In this document: positions 7,523 to 13,369 of the stretch, piece after piece
Position numbering within the stretch: the first letter of the stretch is position 1
Layout: each line of letters begins with the position of its first letter
Assembly (NCBI GenBank): GCA_030593645.1
Contig: JAUVGT010000069.1
Location: forward strand, 1-14,560
Origin: Deltaproteobacteria bacterium
Lineage (GTDB): Bacteria > Desulfobacterota > Desulfobacteria > Desulfobacterales > JAUVGT01
DNA: 14,560 nt
Reading direction: 5' to 3'
The notes under the pieces: generated by a model
Database searches by the model: none
What the model saw: only the letters and a program-made list of their open reading frames with translations
Told to the model about the DNA's origin: nothing
Position numbers and translations under genes: made by a program

Positions 7523-7667
7523 AAATATAGTTATTTTAATCGAGATTTTCGGCAGATAAATTATTGCCCCCTTCAATGGTTCTGCCTGCTTTATGATGGA
7601 AATATATTTCTGGTAAAAACTGTTAAACATTTTTGAAAAATCCCTTAAAATATATCGCGGAGGTATC

Positions 7668-8633
7668 ATGCGCTTCAGGTTCTTTATTTGTTTATTGATT
7701 TTATTATTTTTAACAACCGGCTGTGTTGTAACCAATATGGTAAAAGGAGAATATTACCTGACCGAAGAAGACTACAAAGCCGGAATTCAAGCATTTCGTA
7801 TCGAGCTTCAAAAGAAACCGAATGACCACAGGATCCATTATTATCTGGGGAGATACTATCTGGGCGAAAATCTTCCAAAAGAAAGCCTGAAATATCTTAA
7901 AAAGGCAGCAAAACTTGATCCGAATAAAGCCAATTATTTTTTCTGGCTCGGTGTTGCCTATTCCGCAAACAAACAGAGGACCATGGAATGGAAGAGTTAT
8001 CTAAAAGCGAAAAAACTCAACCCAAACCACCTGAAAAACCGGATCTATCTTGCGCACACCCAGCTGGAAAGGAAAAAATACGAAATAGCATTAAAAAACT
8101 ATTTATATGTACTCCGAAAAAAGCCGGATGAACCCGCGTGTTTGTACAACCGTGCGTTAATCACCAACATGTTAAAAAGAACGGGAGAGGAAAGAAAGGC
8201 ATGGATCGATTACCTGAATCATTATCCATCGGGCCCTATGGCCAGATATGCGACTGATCATTTAAACAAGCTGGGTGATTTTACATACCGCAATCACCTG
8301 ATCGGTTTCAGAACCATTACTTTGAAGAAGATCGAATTCAAACCCTTCAGTTCAGTGATTACAAAGGATTCGAAATCGTTTTTAGATCTTCTCGGAACGG
8401 TCCTGACACACGCAAAAAAGATCTCCATTCATATTGTTGTATATCAGAAAAATAATAAAAATTTGGCCAGAAAACGGGCAAAAAGTATTAAAAAATACCT
8501 GCTTACCAAATATCCAAAAATTGAAACACGAAGACTCAAAGTAAGCTGGTTCGGTGTTTCAGAAAAAATAAAAATCAAGAAAAAGAGATTCTATGAGCCT
8601 GAATCGGTAAACTTTGTGACCGCCGCGAAATAG
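7668..8633 (+). CDS. TPR-repeat lipoprotein with OmpA-like C-terminal domain
   Basis: A 321-residue exported lipoprotein. GGAGG lies 4 nt before the ATG. The signal peptide ends in a lipobox (LTTGC), so Cys19 should be lipidated; the next residue is Val, not Asp, which favours outer-membrane sorting. Residues about 33-190 form four or five tetratricopeptide repeats (AGIQAFRIELQKKPNDHRIHYYLGRYYL, SLKYLKKAAKLDPNKANYFFWLGVAY and others), a scaffold for protein contacts. The last 100 residues (about 217-320) look like a worn OmpA family domain: KIEFKPFSSVITKDSKSFLD, then ISIHIVVYQKNNKNLARKRAKSIKKYL. The usual Asp-x-x-Gly of the peptidoglycan-binding loop is missing, while the N-x-x-L-A-x-x-R-A helix is kept, so peptidoglycan binding is doubtful. 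It probably serves as an envelope adaptor. Confidence 0.82.
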   Translation: MRFRFFICLLILLFLTTGCVVTNMVKGEYYLTEEDYKAGIQAFRIELQKKPNDHRIHYYLGRYYLGENLPKESLKYLKKAAKLDPNKANYFFWLGVAYSANKQRTMEWKSYLKAKKLNPNHLKNRIYLAHTQLERKKYEIALKNYLYVLRKKPDEPACLYNRALITNMLKRTGEERKAWIDYLNHYPSGPMARYATDHLNKLGDFTYRNHLIGFRTITLKKIEFKPFSSVITKDSKSFLDLLGTVLTHAKKISIHIVVYQKNNKNLARKRAKSIKKYLLTKYPKIETRRLKVSWFGVSEKIKIKKKRFYEPESVNFVTAAK

Positions 8634-8949
8634 CCGGTAAGTAGCCATTCGAGTTCAAAGAGTTTGCCCTTTATAACCCTTATTGTCATCCGATTGAAAA
8701 ACAAAGTAGAGCCAGTATTCGTGCAACGATCTGAAAATGCTGGATTCCGATCTATTAATAATACATTTTCTATACTTTATGCGAGTAAATCAACTATGGG
8801 CACTTCAAACTTTGGTTTATTTTAATCATTTTGTATTGTTTTTAAGAAAAAAAAATATATTTCATTATCGATTGTGACTTAAACACATTTTATACCGTAT
8901 ATAGATATAGAACTTCCTGTTTATTGGGAAAATAAGGTGTTCTGAATGA
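8634..8949 (+). other. Gene-free stretch upstream of the sigma factor operon
   Basis: This AT-rich gap contains no ORF that I can support. It holds an imperfect 8-bp inverted repeat (CCAGTATT at 8712-8719 with AATGCTGG at 8736-8743, one G-T pair) with no T-run after it. Its last 80 nt carry the predicted ECF-type promoter. Confidence 0.6.
8872..8904 (+). promoter_or_regulatory. Predicted ECF-type promoter A (sigma operon)
   Basis: TTGTGACTT, then 16 nt ending in C, then GTATATAG. The same layout recurs at 10921-10952 and 11887-11919. The -10 edge lies about 45 nt before the sigma-factor ATG, so the sigma factor probably transcribes its own operon. Confidence 0.6.
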
Positions 8950-9486
8950 ATGAATAGCTCCGGGGATGACGAGATTATTGAGGAAGTTTTAAACGGTAAC
9001 ATGAACGCTTTTGGTTTACTCGTGAAAAAATACCAAAAGCCGATTTACAATCTCATGCTTCGCATGACAGGAGCCCCGGATAGGGCAGAAGATTTAACCC
9101 AGGACACTTTTATCAGGGTTTATGATAAAATTGATCTTTTCAAACCGGGAAGAATGTTTTTTCCCTGGATATATAAAATCGGAATGAATCTGGCCAGAGA
9201 TTCAATTCGAAAAAACTCGAGGATGCTGCATGTGCTGGATGATGAAAAAAACATGCGGCTCCAGCCGAGTATGGATGCAGAGGCGAACCGATGGATTGAA
9301 ATGGAAGGCCTCATCAGGGCGCTTGAAGAACTTCCCTGGATATACAGAGAGGTGATTATCCTTAGATATCGGCATGATTTTTCAATGAAGGATATTGCCC
9401 GGACGCTTAAGATTTCAATTAGCGGTGTGAAAATGCGTGTGCACAGGGGGCTTAAAAAACTTAATGACATACTCGATGAAAAATGA
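8950..9486 (+). CDS. ECF-family RNA polymerase sigma factor (RpoE-like)
   Basis: A 178-residue group 4 sigma factor containing only regions 2 and 4. Region 2 covers about 20-86: AFGLLVKKYQKPIYNLMLRM, then the family-typical DRAEDLTQDTFIRVYDKI and FPWIYKIGMNLARDSIRK. Region 4 covers about 120-172: LIRALEELPWIYREVIILRY, then the helix-turn-helix DFSMKDIARTLKISISGVKMRVHRGLKKL that reads the -35 element. The ATG at 8950 overlaps an out-of-frame ATG-AAT-GAA-TAG; AAGGTG about 10 nt upstream serves as ribosome site. It directs RNA polymerase to a small set of envelope or stress genes. The next gene, 45 nt downstream, looks like its membrane anti-sigma partner. The shared promoter motif here and before the two secreted paralogues is the likely target set. 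Confidence 0.93.
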   Translation: MNSSGDDEIIEEVLNGNMNAFGLLVKKYQKPIYNLMLRMTGAPDRAEDLTQDTFIRVYDKIDLFKPGRMFFPWIYKIGMNLARDSIRKNSRMLHVLDDEKNMRLQPSMDAEANRWIEMEGLIRALEELPWIYREVIILRYRHDFSMKDIARTLKISISGVKMRVHRGLKKLNDILDEK

Positions 9487-9531
9487 TACAGCAGTTTACA
9501 GTAATCCCAGATCCGAGGGGAGGAATGACAA

Positions 9532-10098
9532 ATGAATAACATAAGAAAATTTGAAAACATGATTAATCTGATCAGGCAGATACCCGAAGAAGAACCGCCA
9601 AGGGGGCTGGTTGATAATGTGTGCGGCTCACTTCAGCCCAAAAGACTGCCCACTTGGAAAAAGATATACCGCGCAATCATGACGCCATACGAGATATCAT
9701 TTACGCCCGCGAAACTGATTCCGGTTGCTGCCGGTTGTGTTTTTTTGTTTTTTGTCGTGTTTACAAATAATAATAATGAGTTACAAATCGAAACACAAAA
9801 AAATGGTTTAAACCTGGTCCCCATCACTTTTTCACTTGATCAAACATCCGCCAGCAGCGTTTATGTGGTCGGATCTTTTAACGATTGGGACCCGAAACTT
9901 CATAAGATGACCATTGACCCTGTGAGCAAAACATGGGTCGTGAAAATCATGCTCCCTGCGGGACAACATGAATATGCTTTTTTGGTTGACGAAGATAGGG
10001 TCATGCCGGACCCAAAAGCCTCAATTAAACGGCAGGATGGTTTTGGTTCATACAATTCTGTGTTATTTACCAATCCTAAAAATGAAACATTTTTGTAA
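9532..10098 (+). CDS. Membrane anti-sigma-like protein with periplasmic AMPK/CBM48-type glycan-binding domain
   Basis: A 188-residue single-pass membrane protein. GGGGAGG lies 8 nt before the chosen ATG; an earlier ATG at 9525 runs into a stop at once. Residues 1-60 are cytoplasmic by prediction and contain LIRQIPEEEPPRGLVDNVCGSL, a pattern common at the start of anti-sigma proteins. There is no HxxxCxxC zinc motif. The membrane segment is about 61-77 (LIPVAAGCVFLFFVVF). Residues about 95-180 match the glycogen-binding early-set domain found in isoamylases and AMPK beta: VYVVGSFNDWDP (110-121), Trp135, LPAGQHEYAFLVD (141-153) and a DP pair (160-161). That domain would face the periplasm. Its position directly after an ECF sigma gene suggests that it ties the sigma factor to the membrane and senses a glycan. 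The topology and role are inferred. Confidence 0.8.
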   Translation: MNNIRKFENMINLIRQIPEEEPPRGLVDNVCGSLQPKRLPTWKKIYRAIMTPYEISFTPAKLIPVAAGCVFLFFVVFTNNNNELQIETQKNGLNLVPITFSLDQTSASSVYVVGSFNDWDPKLHKMTIDPVSKTWVVKIMLPAGQHEYAFLVDEDRVMPDPKASIKRQDGFGSYNSVLFTNPKNETFL

Positions 10099-10864
10099 TC
10101 TAAAAGTTACAGCTACCTTCCTTTTGCATTGCTTATTTTTTGCAGTGTCGGTCAATATTGTTTTTGCTGAAAAGAAATCATTAGACGAAGCCATTCAGGC
10201 GGCACATGACGCCAAAATGTCAGAATCGGAAATCAATCGTGTCCTCGTCTATGGATATGATATCCGGGTCAGCGCGACTGATGTGATTGACTTGCTGGAG
10301 ATCCTGACTGATGTACGAAACCAGGGGTTCCCCATTGATACTCTTTTAAGCAAGATTGATGAAGGCCTGGCAAAACGGGTCAGCTTTATTGTTTTGAAAG
10401 CATTCTTAAAAAAGAAGATCAGGGATTATCGTTTTGTTCTGGATTTATTCAATCGAATGCAAACGAAAAATGATAAGAGAAAAGTTCCTCCGGCTCTTTT
10501 ACGTGTGGCGGATAGTCTTGATTTCGGGCTTTCCTATGATGAACTGGAATCACTTTTTCATGGTATACCTGACGTTTCTGCGGAAATGTGGGCAGTGGCC
10601 GCTTTGAATACGGCCTTCCTGGAACAATTGGGATTTGATCCTTTACTTGCGGTCAAGATCATGCGGACAGGGTTAAAGTATAAAAGTTTGAGTGCTGATT
10701 GGGAGTTTTTTTTTAAAATTGTCGAAATTGCAGCAAAAAAAGGTGTATCGGATCAAGAGATCGCCGATGCTGCTGTGAAAATTCTTATCAATGAGGAAAG
10801 ACCCAATGAACTTTTAAAACAGTTTGGATTGCCTGACCACAAACCTTCAGAAAAATCCGAATAG
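10082..10864 (+). CDS. Secreted helical protein of unknown function in the sigma operon
   Basis: A 260-residue exported protein that I do not recognise. I chose ATG 10082 because it yields a signal peptide (MKHFCNLKV, hydrophobic TATFLLHCLFFAVSVNIVFA, cleavage likely before EKKSL), although there is no good ribosome site. It overlaps the last 17 nt of the preceding gene in another frame, so translational coupling is likely. An in-frame ATG at 9968 would lie deep inside the preceding gene and would bury the signal. The mature part is almost wholly helical and soluble, with a segment like FPIDTLLSKIDEGLAKRVSFIVLKAFLKKK and a closing stretch ADAAVKILINEERPNELLKQFGLP. No Cys remains after the signal region and no catalytic motif is visible. 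It belongs to the operon with the ECF sigma factor and the glycan-binding regulator. Confidence 0.75.
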   Translation: MKHFCNLKVTATFLLHCLFFAVSVNIVFAEKKSLDEAIQAAHDAKMSESEINRVLVYGYDIRVSATDVIDLLEILTDVRNQGFPIDTLLSKIDEGLAKRVSFIVLKAFLKKKIRDYRFVLDLFNRMQTKNDKRKVPPALLRVADSLDFGLSYDELESLFHGIPDVSAEMWAVAALNTAFLEQLGFDPLLAVKIMRTGLKYKSLSADWEFFFKIVEIAAKKGVSDQEIADAAVKILINEERPNELLKQFGLPDHKPSEKSE

Positions 10865-10920
10865 CGAATCCCCTCCCTTTACTGACACTCTCAATTAAAG
10901 ATCATTATTTTTCCTGTCTA

Positions 10921-10952
10921 TGTGACCTTTTACCATTCTGGTTCATATACAG
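10921..10952 (+). promoter_or_regulatory. Predicted ECF-type promoter B (first secreted paralogue)
   Basis: TGTGACCT, then 16 nt ending in C, then ATATACAG: the same spacing as promoters A and C, with one change in the -35 and weaker agreement in the -10. It lies about 104 nt before the ATG at 11056. Between them AATCAT (10990-10995) and ATGATT (11005-11010) could form a small hairpin. Confidence 0.5.
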
Positions 10953-11055
10953 AATAGTGAGAAAAAATGAGAATTCGGTACATTAATCTAATCATTTAAA
11001 CATTATGATTTTTACCGTAAACAGCCTCAAATTGAAATATAAGGAGATTAATGGA

Positions 11056-11748
11056 ATGAAGTTAAATAAACTATTGTTATTATTAGTCATATTTTTAACA
11101 GCATGTTTGACATGTCCCATTAATCCCATTGCGGTCCATTCAGCCATGGCCGATACCGCTACAGAAAATGGAGCTCCCGAAGAAACTGAAGACGGTGAGG
11201 AAGCGGACGATGGAGAAGGGCCAAGTATGTCAAATCCTGTCCAGGCTGAAAAAGCAGAAAGTATCGCGGCGGCATTGGCTACCAAATCCGATAAGGATAT
11301 CACCGACGCTCAGAGTGAAGTTGAAAAAGCAGAGACAGCACTTACCGAGGTAAAGGAATCGGGTGATGAAACAGCAATAACCGAGGCCAAGGAAGCGCTC
11401 GCTGAAGCACAAGAAGGTCTTGATGCGGCTCTGGCGGGGGCTGGGGGTGTTTCCGTGGATGAAATCACCGCCATGCGTATGTCAAGGATGGGCCGGGAAG
11501 AAATATGCCACCAGGCAGGTATAAATTCAAGCGTATTGGGCCGCGGACATGGTAAGCATGAGAAAACCAAAGAGATGAAAGAAGCTACCGAGCGTAATCA
11601 AAAGCGTGCAGTCCAAAAGCACGCTAAAATTGGCGAAACAACAATGATAGTGAAAGATCAGAAAGATTCCAGCAGCAGTGCGATTGATGATAAAGACAAA
11701 GACAAGGAGGACAAAGACAAGGAAGATAAAGACAAGGATAAAGATTAG
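11056..11748 (+). CDS. Secreted charged low-complexity protein, paralogue 1
   Basis: A 230-residue secreted protein, clearly related to the one at 12007. I chose ATG 11056 because AAGGAG lies 9 nt upstream and because the start MKLNK matches its paralogue; an upstream ATG at 11005 would spoil the signal. The signal peptide should be cut after SAMA (residue 32); LTAC at 14-17 also looks like a lipobox, but the paralogue lacks that Cys. Then come an acidic stretch (about 37-55), MSNPVQAEKAESIAAA, a helical Ala/Glu-rich segment (about 77-128), AGGVS, and the conserved core ITAMRMSRMGREEICHQAG with Cys151-His152, followed by SVLGRGHGK. The C-terminus is Lys/Asp repeats (KDKDKEDKDKEDKDKDKD). Function unknown. 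It is probably driven by the ECF promoter B upstream. Confidence 0.8.
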   Translation: MKLNKLLLLLVIFLTACLTCPINPIAVHSAMADTATENGAPEETEDGEEADDGEGPSMSNPVQAEKAESIAAALATKSDKDITDAQSEVEKAETALTEVKESGDETAITEAKEALAEAQEGLDAALAGAGGVSVDEITAMRMSRMGREEICHQAGINSSVLGRGHGKHEKTKEMKEATERNQKRAVQKHAKIGETTMIVKDQKDSSSSAIDDKDKDKEDKDKEDKDKDKD

Positions 11749-11788
11749 GAATAATAGGAAAATGATTCAGTATATTGTCTGCTGGTCA

Positions 11789-11817
11789 AAGGACCATGGC
11801 ACAGTTGCATGGTTCTT
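11789..11817 (+). terminator. Weak terminator after paralogue 1
   Basis: AAGGACCATG (11789-11798) pairs with CATGGTTCTT (11808-11817) over 10 bp with one G-T pair and a 9-nt loop, followed by TATTAT rather than a clean T-run. It may be only partly effective. Confidence 0.45.
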
Positions 11818-11886
11818 TATTATGATATGAAAGGGCTTGCGTCTGTTTTACGCAGTTTTTAATAAATTTAAGGATTTATTAATTTT

Positions 11887-11919
11887 TTGTGACTTTTTGC
11901 CTCTTTTGAGCGTATTTAT
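11887..11919 (+). promoter_or_regulatory. Predicted ECF-type promoter C (second secreted paralogue)
   Basis: TTGTGACTT, then 16 nt ending in C, then GTATTTAT: the -35 part is identical to promoter A over 9 bases and the spacing is the same. It lies about 88 nt before the ATG at 12007. Confidence 0.6.
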
Positions 11920-11960
11920 AACAGAGCAAATAATATAAACGAATATTTTACAGCAACAGG

Positions 11961-11980
11961 CCGTTTTAACATTAAAACGG
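11961..11980. promoter_or_regulatory. Perfect palindrome in the leader of paralogue 2
   Basis: CCGTTTTAA-CA-TTAAAACGG has 9-bp perfect arms with a 2-nt centre. It sits between promoter C and the ribosome site AAGGAG, so it may be an operator or an RNA stem that affects translation or stability. The two-base centre makes a DNA-binding dimer site at least as likely as a hairpin. Confidence 0.5.
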
Positions 11981-12006
11981 GTACCAAAAAAAAGGAGATT
12001 ATTAAA

Positions 12007-12753
12007 ATGAAGTTAAACAAATCATGGCTATTCTTGGTTTTTTTATTAGCAGCTTTTTTGGCCTATCCAGGCGGCCCCCTCACAGCCGATACAGCTATGG
12101 CTCAAACCACTACCGATGAGGGAGAAACCGAAGAGGGTGAAGAGGGCGAAGAAGGTGAAGAGGGCGAAGAAGGTGAAGAAAGTGAAGAAGGCGAAGAGGG
12201 TGATGATGAAGGATCAAATATGTCAAACCCTGTTCAGGTGGAAAGAGCAGAAAGAATTGCCGCGGCATCAGCTGAACAGTCCGATGCAGACGTTGCGAAT
12301 GCTCAGACTGATGTTGAAGCAGCTGAAGCAGCATTGGCCGAGGCGCAGGAATCTGGAGATGCAGATGCAATAGCCAAGGCTGAACAGGATCTCGCTGACG
12401 CAAAGTTGTCTTTGGACGGAGCGCTCGCGAATGCAGGAGGTGTTTCCGCTGCTGATGTCACAGCCATGCGTGAATCCGGAATGGGCTGGGGACAAATATG
12501 CCACGCACTGGGTGTCCATCCGAGCGTACATGGCCGCGGACTTGGTAAGATTGGGAAAGTCAAAGAGATGAAGCAAGCCACCAACCGTAATCAAATAGCT
12601 AAAGGACATGCGAAAAAAGGGGAAGGCACTGCTGTAGGTAAAGACAAGACTAAGAAAGGTAACAGCGGCGGCGCCAAAGGCAAAGGTAACGGCGGCGGTG
12701 GCGGTAAAGGCAACAAGGGTGGTAATGGCAAAGGTAAAGGCAAGGACAAATAA
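12007..12753 (+). CDS. Secreted charged low-complexity protein, paralogue 2
   Basis: A 248-residue secreted protein related to the one at 11056, starting with the same MKLNK after AAGGAG. The signal peptide should be cut after TAMA (residue 32). Residues 42-65 are a nearly perfect E-E-G tandem repeat, followed by MSNPVQVERAERIAAAS, a helical Ala/Glu/Asp-rich segment (about 93-142), AGGVS, and the core VTAMRESGMGWGQICHALG with Cys165-His166, the only Cys in the protein, then SVHGRGLGK. The last 40 residues are a basic Gly/Lys tail (GKGNGGGGGKGNKGGNGKG), unlike the Lys/Asp tail of paralogue 1. The protein is thus acidic at one end and basic at the other, which suggests self-assembly or contact with polyanionic polymers; this is an inference. 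It is followed by a strong terminator. Confidence 0.8.
   Translation: MKLNKSWLFLVFLLAAFLAYPGGPLTADTAMAQTTTDEGETEEGEEGEEGEEGEEGEESEEGEEGDDEGSNMSNPVQVERAERIAAASAEQSDADVANAQTDVEAAEAALAEAQESGDADAIAKAEQDLADAKLSLDGALANAGGVSAADVTAMRESGMGWGQICHALGVHPSVHGRGLGKIGKVKEMKQATNRNQIAKGHAKKGEGTAVGKDKTKKGNSGGAKGKGNGGGGGKGNKGGNGKGKGKDK
12130..12201 (+). repeat. In-frame 9-bp tandem repeat, 8 units (Glu-Glu-Gly)
   Basis: Eight units of GAA-GAR-GGY encode Glu-Glu-Gly; one unit has AGT (Ser) instead of the Gly codon. Third-base changes between units show that it is not brand new, but copy number could still vary by slippage. Paralogue 1 has only an irregular acidic stretch here. Confidence 0.9.
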
Positions 12754-12806
12754 GAAACCTGTTTCAGCCTGTTAATGCAACTGCAAGCTAAAATTGGGAA
12801 ATGAAT

Positions 12807-12836
12807 GGGCCAGGGTGAAATTACCTGGCCCTTTTT
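12807..12836 (+). terminator. Strong Rho-independent terminator
   Basis: GGGCCAGG (12807-12814) pairs perfectly with CCTGGCCC (12824-12831) around a 9-nt loop and is followed directly by TTTTT. It ends the paralogue 2 transcript. Confidence 0.9.
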
Positions 12837-12935
12837 ATATAGAAGCCATCCTTATATCTTGCTATTACATAAAATCTCTCGACAAATGAATGAACAACGT
12901 TTACTATTCTGCGCATTTTAATATCCGGTAATTTT

Positions 12936-13123
12936 GACGGTCTCGTAAAAAGTCCGAATGAGACGGTTTCGTAAAAAGTTCAAATTCAAGGCGTGCAAAT
13001 TTCGTAATCATGAAGCGTACTTATCGGACCCGCCCTGTTAAATCTGCCTTTTTATTTAACAGGGGAGTTGAATGATTGCGAAATGCAGCACAACGCAGAA
13101 GTTGGACTTTTTACGAAACCGTC
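12936..13123. repeat. MITE-like element with GACGGTTTCGTAAAAAGT ends
   Basis: The left end GACGGTTTCGTAAAAAGTT (12962-12980) is inverted at the right end GGACTTTTTACGAAACCGTC (13104-13123). A second, slightly changed copy of the left end sits directly before it (12936-12955), 26 nt apart. Inside, CCCTGTTAAAT (13033-13043) and ATTTAACAGGG (13054-13064) form a perfect 11-bp hairpin. No ORF is present. I associate such ends with repeats in Desulfobacterales, from memory only. Confidence 0.65.
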
Positions 13124-13146
13124 AATCTTGGATAATCAATAACCCA

Positions 13147-13162
13147 TATAAGCGGTTTCAAA
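13147..13162 (-). repeat. Intergenic 16-mer, copy 3 (inverted)
   Basis: On the minus strand this reads TTTGAAACCGCTTATA, matching copy 1 (387-402) in 15 of 16 positions. Confidence 0.4.
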
Positions 13163-13247
13163 GCCTTCAAACGGGTCCAGGTTCATACCGGGGCAAAGAT
13201 TTTAACCAATTGAAAATATAAAATATTTCGAGTATACCAACGGCGGG

Positions 13248-13312
13248 ATTAGCCCACATTTCTCACAAGCTATGCGATCGTAATAGAATGCCTGTGAGAA
13301 ATCCGTGTTAGC
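13248..13312. repeat. Imperfect inverted repeat, possible IS-end remnant
   Basis: Arms 13248-13270 and 13290-13312 are imperfect inverted repeats; ten central bases (ATTTCTCACA and TGTGAGAAAT) match exactly. Only 19 nt lie between them. It could be two transposon ends left without their centre, or a regulatory site upstream of rapA. Confidence 0.45.
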
Positions 13313-13369
13313 TCCAACACCAAAATTGGACCCGATTGAAGGTTATGAAAACACTTCGCGAGATTAAAA

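Larger units (their letters stand above)
12837..13369 (+). other. Gene-free stretch before rapA
   Basis: About 530 nt without a supported gene. It holds the MITE-like element 12936-13123, a copy of the 16-mer at 13147-13162 and the inverted repeat 13248-13312. A reverse-strand open frame overlapping the start of rapA has no coding character. Confidence 0.6.

Noticed and set aside
11093..11108. Lipobox (LTAC) in paralogue 1
   Set aside because: The paralogue lacks the Cys and both have a good signal peptidase I site after AMA; lipidation is possible but less likely.
12116..12609. Long alternative frames on both strands inside the Glu-Glu-Gly repeat gene
   Set aside because: They are a by-product of the 9-bp repeat and biased codons; only the frame with signal peptide, ribosome site and paralogue similarity is credible.
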